From contig JABDJR010000670.1 of assembly GCA_013003415.1 (NCBI GenBank), positions 1 through 9,184 on the forward strand: a DNA stretch of 9,184 nucleotides, given 5' to 3'. The position numbers and the translations under genes are program-made. The stretch comes from Candidatus Eiseniibacteriota bacterium. Its GTDB lineage: Bacteria; Eisenbacteria; RBG-16-71-46; JABDJR01. Shown here one piece after another: positions 1 through 5,775 of this stretch. The notes under the pieces were generated by a model. That model was not told where the DNA came from, made no database searches, and worked only from the letters and a program-made list of their open reading frames with translations. Each line of letters begins with the position of its first letter. The stretch's first letter is position 1.

Positions 1-661
1 GGGCTCCCGCGACACAGCCTGTCCAAGACTCCATGTCGTTGCGCTCGGCCTCGGTGGGTTCGCGTGTCCAGAGGACGTCCGAAACCCGGAGGCGACCACC
101 CGACTTGAGAACCCTGAAAGCTTCAGAAAAAGCCTTTGGTTTGTCGGGGGAGAGGTTGAGTACACAATTCGAGATCACCACATCGATGGACCCGGTTGCG
201 ACCGGAAGCTCTTCAAGATATCCCTTCCGAAACTCAACATTACGTACCCCGGTTTTCTCGAGGTTTTTTTCCGCGAGCGCCAGCATGTCTGGTGTCATGT
301 CGACACCAATAACTTGGCCGGTCGCGCCAACCTGTTTTGAAGCTAAGAAGCAATCGAGTCCCGCACCGCTGCCCAAATCGAGCACGTGTTCTCCTTGCCT
401 GAGTTCAGCAAGGGCGATGGGGTTGCCGCATCCCAAAGTAAGTTCGGCGATACTTTTCTCGGCGCGGCCGAGATCGTTCTGATCATAAAGATTGTCTGCC
501 CAAGTTGTGAGATCAGCGCCAGGCTCGCAACAAGCACTCTTGTTGGGGTCGGTCGCATCTGCGTTTACAATCGCTTCATCGGTTAAATGGGACTTCGCGA
601 AATTTCCGTAGCGTTCCCTCACCGCTTCACGGATCTCGTCCGAAGTTGTGTCATGGTTCAT
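1..661 (-). CDS. arsM: Arsenite S-adenosylmethionine methyltransferase ArsM, partial (C-terminus beyond left edge)
   Basis: This cytoplasmic enzyme methylates As(III) using S-adenosylmethionine. The reading frame is open for 220 codons from ATG at 659-661 and leaves the window without a stop. The SAM-binding motif I is DLGSGAGLDCF (residues 95-105), followed by the acidic strand end GVDMTPDML (119-127) and the family block SNCVLNLSPDK (164-174). Cysteines stand where arsenic-binding ones are expected: C44/C45 (ACCEPG), C78 (LGCGNP), C166 (SNCV) and C216 (WTGCVAGA). Known ArsM proteins bind As(III) through three conserved cysteines; assigning these as the equivalents is inference. An AGGAGG ribosome site at 673-678 lies 11 bases upstream, inside the end of the padR gene, which stops 6 bases before this start. 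The pair therefore looks co-transcribed and coupled. About 50-130 residues are probably missing. The family assignment is secure. Confidence 0.93.
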   Translation of the reverse strand, partial: MNHDTTSDEIREAVRERYGNFAKSHLTDEAIVNADATDPNKSACCEPGADLTTWADNLYDQNDLGRAEKSIAELTLGCGNPIALAELRQGEHVLDLGSGAGLDCFLASKQVGATGQVIGVDMTPDMLALAEKNLEKTGVRNVEFRKGYLEELPVATGSIDVVISNCVLNLSPDKPKAFSEAFRVLKSGGRLRVSDVLWTREPTEAERNDMESWTGCVAGA

Positions 662-667
662 TTTTAT

Positions 668-1039
668 CTATCCCTCCTGCAAGGTAATTTCCAAACCCCT
701 GGCAACGGTGTCATTCAGTCCGGGGAGAATGGCTCCCCAAACCTTGGCCGCGGTTTGATAGGCGCGATGACCTTCTGGGGTCAGCGAGCAGATCTTCCGG
801 ACGCGGCCTCCTAGCTTCTCCTCGTGAGTTGTGATCAGGCCCGCGAGCTTCAGCTCACGAATCGCGGGGTAGATCATGGCGTCACTGGGGGAGCAACATT
901 GATTGCAGGCGATGGCGATTTCTTTAGCCAACTCGTAGCCGTGCATGGGTTTTCGAGCCAAGCAGGCGAGTAGAAAGAATCGCGACACGCTCTTGCCCAT
1001 CAAGTTGTGCCAGTAGGTTTCCTGTGTCAGGTTACTCAT
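668..1039 (-). CDS. Short PadR-family transcriptional regulator with a cysteine cluster (candidate metalloid sensor)
   Basis: A winged-helix DNA-binding protein of 123 residues, without the long C-terminal helical domain of larger PadR proteins. The PadR signature is clear: HGYELAKEI (33-41), then PSDAMIYPAIREL (51-63) as recognition helix, GLI (67-69), and the wing GGRVRKICSLTPEG (77-90). The unusual part is CNQCC at 45-49, immediately before the recognition helix, plus C84 in the wing where an aromatic residue is common, and C26. The gene lies 6 bases upstream of arsM on the same strand, so it probably regulates itself and arsM; direct As(III) sensing is inference. I chose the ATG at 1037-1039. 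The frame continues upstream to about 1147, but that extension is hydrophobic, does not look like PadR and would cross the likely promoter. No Shine-Dalgarno precedes the chosen start. M14 is an alternative start. Confidence 0.88.
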   Translation of the reverse strand: MSNLTQETYWHNLMGKSVSRFFLLACLARKPMHGYELAKEIAIACNQCCSPSDAMIYPAIRELKLAGLITTHEEKLGGRVRKICSLTPEGHRAYQTAAKVWGAILPGLNDTVARGLEITLQEG

Positions 1040-1049
1040 ATATAGAGCT

Positions 1050-1079
1050 AGTATACATAGCTTCCATATGTATTCCCAA
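1050..1079 (-). promoter_or_regulatory. Putative promoter of the padR-arsM operon
   Basis: On the minus strand TATACT (1050-1055) is a strong -10 match. A weak -35 match, TTGGGA (1074-1079), lies 18 bases upstream. The -10 ends 10 bases before the padR ATG, so the transcript would have only a few leader bases. That fits the missing Shine-Dalgarno sequence. The -35 is poor, so this is a moderate-confidence call. Confidence 0.5.
1053..1073. promoter_or_regulatory. Inverted repeat ATACAT-N9-ATGTAT, candidate PadR operator
   Basis: Perfect 6-base arms at 1053-1058 and 1068-1073 are separated by 9 bases. The repeat overlaps the putative -10 and spans the spacer to the -35 of the padR promoter, where a bound repressor would block polymerase. 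Known PadR-family operators are AT-rich dyads with ATAC/ATGT-like arms, so the form fits. Autoregulation is inferred from position. Confidence 0.5.
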
Positions 1080-1192
1080 AAAGATATAAAAATAAAGGCG
1101 CTATAGTGGATGGCCCAGAGAGGGGAATGGGGGCAAATGCTGATCAATCAAGGGGATATCGGCTTGAGGGCAGTCTGTCCTCGCCAAAAAAC
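1080..1192. other. Intergenic region between padR promoter and tRNA promoter
   Basis: This is part of the 233-base space between the divergent padR gene and tRNA-Asn. I see an AT-rich patch around 1080-1100 just upstream of the padR promoter, which could act as an UP element, and otherwise no gene, repeat or strong hairpin. Confidence 0.4.
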
Positions 1193-1221
1193 TTGACCCA
1201 GACGAGGGGGATCAGTAAGCT
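1193..1221 (+). promoter_or_regulatory. Putative promoter of tRNA-Asn
   Basis: TTGACC (1193-1198) and TAAGCT (1216-1221) are separated by exactly 17 bases. Transcription would start near 1228, giving a leader of about 45 bases that is removed during tRNA maturation. The same two hexamers at the same spacing occur upstream of the kinase gene on the minus strand (8490-8518), which supports both calls. Confidence 0.6.
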
Positions 1222-1272
1222 TCTCGATCTCTTTTGGGCCAGCTGTTCCTCACAGCGGTCCTGGCAACATGA

Positions 1273-1347
1273 TCCTCGGTAGCTCAATGGTAGAGCGAGC
1301 GGCTGTTAACCGCTAGGTTGTAGGTTCGAGTCCTACCCGAGGAGCCA
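1273..1347 (+). tRNA. tRNA-Asn (anticodon GTT), CCA encoded
   Basis: The full cloverleaf can be folded by eye. The acceptor stem pairs TCCTCGG (1273-1279) with CCGAGGA (1337-1343), followed by discriminator G1344 and genomic CCA (1345-1347). The anticodon stem AGCGG/CCGCT encloses the loop CTGTTAA, with anticodon GTT at 1305-1307. The T arm GTAGG/CCTAC encloses TTCGAGT. GUU reads both asparagine codons. It stands alone, between the padR-arsM operon and a lipoprotein gene on the opposite strand. tRNA 3' ends are common integration sites, but I found no second copy of this 3' end in the window. Confidence 0.97.
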
Positions 1348-1426
1348 AAACTTAAGGCCATCCGCGGTTACCGGGGGCGCTTACATTCCTTCTAGCCGAC
1401 ACAAAGTAGCCGGGTTCTGACGAAGA

Positions 1427-2035
1427 TCAATTGATCTCTTTCACGAACTGCTTGGCGAGTTCAAGAGCCACGGCGCGATTCCGCTCCGAGTCTTCGTAAA
1501 CATTCACGTTGAGATGAAACAGGCGACGCCCGTTGGCCACGCTGATCTGGTTTTGCGGTGTGGTCCAGGCCGCCTTATCTCCGATACCGTCCAAAGGCTG
1601 AACATTGATTTCTTTCACTCTCTCCGGGTCTTTGGGTCGGGATTTCAGTCCGTATTTTAGGATGTCCAACGCGGCGTCGAGCGCGGACACGGCTTGAGCC
1701 TCATTGTCGAATCGCTTGTTGGGAACAGTGAGGCTAACCTCACAGTTTTTAGCCGCGCTGGAACCGGGCCAAAACTTCCTGCACGTGGAGTATCTGCGCT
1801 GGATGGACGAGCGCGAAGTCACCTCAAGATCTCCGACCTCAAAGCTAGAGCGGATGAGTTTCTCGCTTAGCAAATCGCAAGGGTCGAAGTCGCTATCCTT
1901 TGTGGATGCCTTGTTAGAGTCGCCTTTATTTGGGGTTTGCTCAGAGTTGGAGCTTGCCGAGTCCGAGCTGGAGCCGCCGCCGCAGCCGAAGAGAAGAACA
2001 AAGAGCAAGGGAATCATGACGGTGAGTGAGCGCAC
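1427..2035 (-). CDS. Putative lipoprotein, DUF3558-like, function unknown
   Basis: A 202-residue exported lipoprotein. The signal peptide is MRSLTVMIPLLFVLLFGC, with lipidated Cys18 at the lipobox LFGC. A Ser/Asn/Lys-rich tether of about 30 residues follows, then a folded domain from DFDPCDLL (about 50) to the C-terminus. That domain holds three cysteines (C53, C85, C98), a GIGDKAAW turn (150-157), the strand pair QISVANGRRLFHLNVNV and a final helix. This order (DPCxLL, later Cys, GlGDxA, strand, helix) resembles DUF3558-type lipoproteins, whose function is not established. I chose the GTG start at 2033-2035 because GGAGG (2042-2046) lies 6 bases upstream. The longer frame from TTG at 2068 would start inside the likely -10 box. 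The gene is monocistronic and ends 80 bases from tRNA-Asn. The lipoprotein call is firm, the family call tentative. Confidence 0.8.
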   Translation of the reverse strand: MRSLTVMIPLLFVLLFGCGGGSSSDSASSNSEQTPNKGDSNKASTKDSDFDPCDLLSEKLIRSSFEVGDLEVTSRSSIQRRYSTCRKFWPGSSAAKNCEVSLTVPNKRFDNEAQAVSALDAALDILKYGLKSRPKDPERVKEINVQPLDGIGDKAAWTTPQNQISVANGRRLFHLNVNVYEDSERNRAVALELAKQFVKEIN

Positions 2036-2064
2036 GACGAACCTCCAAGGAAGGGGAAGAACCC

Positions 2065-2093
2065 ACAATAGGTCGCTCTAGGAGTTAAGTCCA
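2065..2093 (-). promoter_or_regulatory. Putative promoter of the lipoprotein gene
   Basis: On the minus strand TGGACT (2088-2093) and TATTGT (2065-2070) are separated by 17 bases. The expected start of transcription near 2058 leaves about 23 leader bases, enough for the GGAGG site and the GTG start at 2035. Confidence 0.5.
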
Positions 2094-2144
2094 GCCAGCA
2101 GTCACGGGTATCGCAAAACTTACGTAAAAGAGTTTGAGCCTTTA

Positions 2145-2173
2145 TTGACTCCCTCAGCTTGGCGAGGTTTCAT
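2145..2173 (+). promoter_or_regulatory. Possible promoter of the ABC transporter operon
   Basis: TTGACT (2145-2150), 17 bases, then TTTCAT (2168-2173). The -35 matches consensus at five of six positions and the -10 at four, but the -10 lacks the normally conserved A at position 2. It would give a leader of about 220 bases before the binding-protein ATG. I found no better match nearer the gene. Confidence 0.3.
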
Positions 2174-2180
2174 TAGGTGA

Positions 2181-2195
2181 ACCAGATCCGCTGGT
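2181..2195 (+). repeat. Small inverted repeat ACCAG-N5-CTGGT
   Basis: A perfect 5-base stem with a 5-base loop. It is located where a transcript from the putative 2145-2173 promoter would begin (near 2180). There is no T-run after it, so it is not an ordinary terminator. Confidence 0.35.
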
Positions 2196-2303
2196 CTTAT
2201 CCCTTTCTTATCCACTTCCCGGAAGGTTCGATGAACGCGCTGCAATACCGACGCTGAACGCGCATATCGGGCACCGGGTTGTGCCCCATGAGCTAATCCG
2301 CCG

Positions 2304-2321
2304 CGCGGCTTGATGGCCGCG
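2304..2321 (+). repeat. GC-rich hairpin CGCGGC-N6-GCCGCG in the transporter leader
   Basis: A perfect 6-base GC stem with a 6-base loop, 81 bases before the binding-protein start. No U-tract follows. It may be a structural element of the leader RNA or a chance palindrome in GC-rich DNA. Confidence 0.35.
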
Positions 2322-2402
2322 TTCCGCGTCCCCACTCCATGGCTGTTCGGTTGGGTTGGTGTTCCTGCGACACCGCAAATCGATCCATGCCTTGGAGATT
2401 TA

Positions 2403-3290
2403 ATGCAATTCCAACGCCTTTCCCTCCGTTTGGGACTAGGTTTCCTTTTTCTTTTCGCTATCGGCTGCTCAAGCCAAGAGTCGGCGGAGAGTCCTGTTCT
2501 TCGCTTTAGCGCTATTCCCGACGACAACACCTCGGAATTGAATCGAAAGTTTCAGCCCGTAGCCCGGTACCTTTCCGAGCAACTTGGAGTAGAGGTTGAG
2601 TATGTTGCGTCGGCCGACTACGGGGCTTCGGTTGAGATGTTTAAGAATGGCGACATCCATCTGGCCTGGTTTGGGGGTCTAACCGGCGTGCAGGCTCGCC
2701 AGGGTGTACCCGGTGCAAAAGCGATTGCTCAGGGTGTAGAAGATCCCAAGTACTTCTCCTACTTCATTGCAAACACTTCAAGCGGACTCCGTTTTTCCGA
2801 ATCCTTTCCCAATGAAATCGCAGGCCGCACCTTTACTTTTGGATCGCCTAAATCCACTTCAGGCCGGCTCATGCCTGAGCATTTTATTCGAGAAGCGACG
2901 GGCAAGGATCCACGAAGTTTCTTCAAGAAGGAGTTTGGTTTCTCGGGTTCACATGACAAAACCATTGAGCAAGTTGCGGCGGGAGCCTACGAAGTTGGCG
3001 CGGTGAGCTATCGGACTTACGATGCCTGGGTGGCCGAGGGGAAAGTGGATCCCGCAAACGTTCAAGTGATCTGGAAGACCCCCTTTTATGCAGACTACAA
3101 CTTCACCGCCCACCCCGCGCTTGAGGAACGCTTTGGCGAGGGTTTCACGGCTCGTCTTACAGAAGTCATTCTGGAGATAAGCGACCCGGACCTTCTTGAG
3201 GCATTTCGACGCACCGGTTTTATCCCGGCAAAGAACGAGGACTTTAGGGCGATTCTCGAGGTTGCCCGCAGCTTAAGAATGGCCCGTTAA
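2403..3290 (+). CDS. ABC transporter substrate-binding lipoprotein, PhnD family (phosphonate/phosphite or putative selenate type)
   Basis: This 295-residue periplasmic-binding protein captures a small oxyanion or phosphonate for the importer encoded just downstream. A hydrophobic leader ends at lipobox AIGC (Cys22), so it is membrane-anchored. The mature protein has the PhnD-type fold: LRFSAIPDDNTSELNRKF (33-50), AWFGGLTGVQARQ (88-100), IAQGVEDPKY (108-117), TFGSPKSTSGRLMP (145-158), the ligand-loop motif GFSGSHDKTI (179-188) and AGAYEVGAVSY (193-203). The STSG and GSHD motifs are family ligand-binding features. The AWFGGLTGVQAR wording resembles, from memory, the branch databases label putative selenate binding rather than classical PhnD, so the substrate is open. 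I chose ATG at 2403, with GGAG at 2394-2397 five bases upstream; the frame extends upstream to 2310, but that extension would bury the signal peptide. The ATPase start follows after 3 bases. Confidence 0.92.
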   Translation: MQFQRLSLRLGLGFLFLFAIGCSSQESAESPVLRFSAIPDDNTSELNRKFQPVARYLSEQLGVEVEYVASADYGASVEMFKNGDIHLAWFGGLTGVQARQGVPGAKAIAQGVEDPKYFSYFIANTSSGLRFSESFPNEIAGRTFTFGSPKSTSGRLMPEHFIREATGKDPRSFFKKEFGFSGSHDKTIEQVAAGAYEVGAVSYRTYDAWVAEGKVDPANVQVIWKTPFYADYNFTAHPALEERFGEGFTARLTEVILEISDPDLLEAFRRTGFIPAKNEDFRAILEVARSLRMAR

Positions 3291-3293
3291 AAC

Positions 3294-4049
3294 GTGCGCT
3301 TTGAACTAGAGCACGCAAGCGTTCGATACCCTCGGATTCTGGCTCTCGACAACGTCTCCCTCTCGATTGCTTCTGGGGAGCGAGTAGCCTTAGTTGGTCC
3401 CAGCGGGGCCGGGAAGACCACGCTTCTGGGGCTTCTGCATGGAGGCGTTCGACCCTCCGCAGGAACCGTGCGGGTGGATGATCGTGTGTTGGGCGAAATG
3501 TCGATGAAAGACCTGCGAGCGACACGCCTGGCGATGGGGTTTGTTCCGCAATCTTTTGGGCTTGTTCCCGAAAGTCGTGTTTTGCAAAACGTGGCTGCGG
3601 GAAGGGTGGGAACTCGAAATTGGTTCGGGACGCTTCGAGACTTCTTAGCCCCGAGCCGGGATACGGTGAGGGAAATTCACGAGACCCTTGAGCGGGTCGG
3701 CATTTCCGAGAAACTCTACGAGCGCGTCGATACGCTATCTGGTGGTCAGCAGCAACGTGTGGCGGTTGCGCGGGCGCTCTTCCAAAAGCCGCGATCCCTC
3801 CTTGCAGATGAACCCATCTCTTCGGTGGACCCCAGTCGAGCCCGTGCCACGGTTGGGTTGCTGAGTGACTTGGCGCAGGAGCGCGAACTCACTTTATTGG
3901 TTTCTCTTCACCAGTACGAACTCGCTCGCGAGTTGTTTCCCCGGTTGATTGGGCTACGTGAAGGACGGGTTCACTTTGACTCGCCAAGTTCCAAGGTCAG
4001 CGAAAGCATGTTTCGAGATCTCTATGAATTGGACGTAACCAGCTCGTGA
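3294..4049 (+). CDS. phnC: ABC transporter ATP-binding protein, PhnC family
   Basis: A cytoplasmic ATPase of 251 residues that powers the importer. All nucleotide-binding motifs are intact: Walker A GPSGAGKTT (35-43), Q-loop VPQS (Q86), signature LSGGQQQR (148-155), Walker B ending LLADEP (169-174, catalytic E173), D-loop SVDP (177-180) and H-loop SLHQ (H206). The ADEP and SLHQ wording is typical of PhnC rather than of sulfate or amino-acid importers. Start is GTG at 3294, three bases after the binding-protein stop, with no clear Shine-Dalgarno, so translation is probably coupled. Its stop overlaps the next start in GTGA. The symbol denotes homology; phosphonate need not be the substrate. Confidence 0.93.
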   Translation: MRFELEHASVRYPRILALDNVSLSIASGERVALVGPSGAGKTTLLGLLHGGVRPSAGTVRVDDRVLGEMSMKDLRATRLAMGFVPQSFGLVPESRVLQNVAAGRVGTRNWFGTLRDFLAPSRDTVREIHETLERVGISEKLYERVDTLSGGQQQRVAVARALFQKPRSLLADEPISSVDPSRARATVGLLSDLAQERELTLLVSLHQYELARELFPRLIGLREGRVHFDSPSSKVSESMFRDLYELDVTSS

Positions 4050-4864
4050 CGTGGTACCGCAGAAGAACGGTTTTGCTGTTCATGGCTCTTGCCGGTTTGG
4101 GCGCGGGATTTTACCTGGGGCTCGATCCGCGCACTTTGGTCGAACCGCGCACCTTGCGCGTGCTGGCTGACTTCTTTGGTGCTTCTTTCAAACCAACCTT
4201 GATCGCCGCGGATGGTCATTCTCTCTGGCCCGCAATCTGGTCGGGCTTATTGGCAACGGCCTCTTTTGCCGCGGCCGGCATGAGCCTCGCCATTGTGTTT
4301 GGGGCGGGGTTGAGTTTCTTAGCCACTTCAGGGTGGTGGGATGGTGAACGAGCTGGGAGGTACCACCGCTTCCTCGGAGCAACAGTCACCGCAGCGGCTC
4401 GGGCACTCATTGCGGCCATGCGGTCGGTTCACGAACTCCTCTGGGCTATGCTTTTCTTGGCGGCCTTTGGACTATCCCCGATCACGGGTGTGATTGCGCT
4501 GGCCATTCCCTACGGTGGCACTCTGGCCAAAGTGTGGAGCGAGATTCTGGATGAGGCTCCGCAAGATGCAGCTAACGCTCTCAGGGCCGCTGGCGGAAGC
4601 CCTGTTCAAGTGTGGTTTCTGGGGCTGGTTCCACGGGTCGCGGACGATTTGGCGTCCTATGGCTTTTACCGGTTCGAGTGTGCCCTTCGTTCTTCTGCCG
4701 TTCTTGGGTTCCTGGGTTTGCCGACCCTGGGATACCACGTCTCCCTTTCCTTCGATAACTTGTTGTATCGAGAGACGTGGACGTTTCTCTATATTTTGTT
4801 TGGCCTCATCGTGGCGGTTGAACTTTGGAGTTCCGTGTTGCGAAAGCGTAGGGGATGGGCATGA
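4046..4864 (+). CDS. phnE: ABC transporter permease, PhnE family (first permease)
   Basis: An integral inner-membrane subunit of 272 residues that forms part of the translocation pore. Hydrophobic segments lie near residues 8-26, 64-92, 131-156, 214-232 and 246-262. The EAA-type loop that docks on the ATPase runs through EAPQDAANALRAAGGSP (170-186) to LVPRVADDLASYGFYRFE (194-211), which is PhnE-like wording. ELLWAMLFLAAFGLSP (130-145) before it is also typical. The start is GTG at 4046, overlapping the ATPase stop by four bases (GTGA). The end overlaps the second permease by four bases (ATGA), so the three proteins are probably made in fixed proportion. Confidence 0.9.
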   Translation: MTWYRRRTVLLFMALAGLGAGFYLGLDPRTLVEPRTLRVLADFFGASFKPTLIAADGHSLWPAIWSGLLATASFAAAGMSLAIVFGAGLSFLATSGWWDGERAGRYHRFLGATVTAAARALIAAMRSVHELLWAMLFLAAFGLSPITGVIALAIPYGGTLAKVWSEILDEAPQDAANALRAAGGSPVQVWFLGLVPRVADDLASYGFYRFECALRSSAVLGFLGLPTLGYHVSLSFDNLLYRETWTFLYILFGLIVAVELWSSVLRKRRGWA

Positions 4865-5775
4865 CGTCTCGCGACCAAACCATCGCTCGCTTACGAAAAT
4901 CCAGGCCTCGTAGAACGAGGGTTCGCTTGAGTGCCGTTTCCCTCGCTTTGCTTGTCGTTTGGGCCTGGGCCTACGGCGGCTTTCGATTCACGGATCTGTT
5001 TCAGAACCAGTCACGCGAGAACGCGACGCGCTTTCTTAGAGAGATCCGTCCTTTCCCTCTGCAGGATCAACCCTGGGATTGGACGACTTGGTTCCGCTGG
5101 ATGAGCGAGACGATCGGCCCTAACGCGTCTGAAGCTCTGGGCGCGACGCTAGCCTTATCTGTCGCGGCCGTGATTCTGGCGGCTATGGCCGCTCTGGTAG
5201 TTTCTGTATTCGCCGCGCGTAACCTTGCTGGCCCGGAACCGTTCGCACCGTCTGGGAAACCCCCGTCTCAAATCGCCCGTGTGCTTCATCGAGGCCTGGT
5301 TGGGGTCACCCGCCTGATTCTGTTATTTGCTCGATCGATTCCAGAGTACGTCTGGGCGTTTCTCTTTATTACCATGCTTGGGGTTGGGGCCTGGCCGGTT
5401 GTTCTTGCTTTGGCCGTTCACAACGCGGGTATTCTGGGAAGGCTGTTTTCCGAGGTCATCGAAAACGTAGAACCCTCAGCAAGTCGAACGCTTCGCGTCA
5501 GCGGTGCAGGGCGAGGCCAGCTATTTGTTCATGCCATCTTGCCGCAATCTTTGAATCGCTGGCTTCTATACTTTTTCTATCGCTGGGAGACCTGCATTCG
5601 GGAGGCAACCGTACTGGGACTCTTGGGGTTCATTTCCCTAGGTTGGTACATCCAAGATGCTCGGGCAGGAGTTCGTTACGATGAGATGGTGGTCTATGTG
5701 GGCTTGGGGGCGATCCTGATCTTACTCGCAGATCTTGTGTCTGCGGTTGCTCGACGGTACCTGCGTTCGGGCTAA
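4861..5775 (+). CDS. phnE: ABC transporter permease, PhnE family (second permease)
   Basis: A second, diverged PhnE-type permease of 304 residues. It has a basic cytoplasmic N-terminus (RLRKSRPRRTRVR), a first membrane segment near 22-41, then a hydrophilic stretch, and further segments near 93-118, 145-160, 163-188, 248-264 and 276-295. The EAA loop is ENVEPSASRTLRVSGAG (201-217) to LPQSLNRWLLYFFYRWE (227-243). The two permeases probably form a heterodimer. I chose the ATG at 4861, with AGGGG (4850-4854) six bases upstream and an ATGA overlap. An ATG at 4855 abuts that site and is less likely. The gene ends the operon, and its TAA overlaps the stop of the convergent kinase gene. Confidence 0.9.
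   Translation: MTSRDQTIARLRKSRPRRTRVRLSAVSLALLVVWAWAYGGFRFTDLFQNQSRENATRFLREIRPFPLQDQPWDWTTWFRWMSETIGPNASEALGATLALSVAAVILAAMAALVVSVFAARNLAGPEPFAPSGKPPSQIARVLHRGLVGVTRLILLFARSIPEYVWAFLFITMLGVGAWPVVLALAVHNAGILGRLFSEVIENVEPSASRTLRVSGAGRGQLFVHAILPQSLNRWLLYFFYRWETCIREATVLGLLGFISLGWYIQDARAGVRYDEMVVYVGLGAILILLADLVSAVARRYLRSG

Larger units (their letters stand above)
2094..2402. other. Intergenic region upstream of the ABC operon
   Basis: About 310 bases without a convincing gene. Frames exist on both strands, but they have no ribosome site, no recognisable protein motif and run into the antisense of the binding-protein signal peptide. The stretch holds a weak plus-strand promoter (2145-2173), a hairpin at 2181-2195 and a GC-rich hairpin at 2304-2321. 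It could be a long 5' leader of the transporter mRNA. I do not recognise a known riboswitch. Confidence 0.5.

Noticed and set aside
33..482. Plus-strand open frame of 149 codons at the left end
   Set aside because: It lies antisense to arsM, whose protein motifs are unmistakable; the frame shows no family motif or ribosome site.
1040..1147. N-terminal extension of the PadR protein
   Set aside because: The extra 36 residues are hydrophobic and aromatic, unlike PadR, and would be encoded across the TATACT promoter element and its inverted repeat.
1323..1347. tRNA-Asn 3' end as an attachment site for an integrated element
   Set aside because: No second copy of the tRNA 3' end and no integrase or transposase is visible in the window.
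1425..1436. Perfect 12-base palindrome GATCAATTGATC at the lipoprotein stop codon
   Set aside because: Too short and loopless to be a terminator; half of it is coding sequence, and it is probably chance.
2310..2402. N-terminal extension of the binding protein to ATG 2310
   Set aside because: It would place 31 residues before a classical lipoprotein signal peptide; the ATG at 2403 has its own GGAG site.
2120..2530. Minus-strand frame of 136 codons that covers most of the intergenic region
   Set aside because: It overlaps the signal peptide of the binding lipoprotein on the other strand, has a low-complexity basic composition, no ribosome site and no recognisable motif. A decayed gene cannot be fully excluded.
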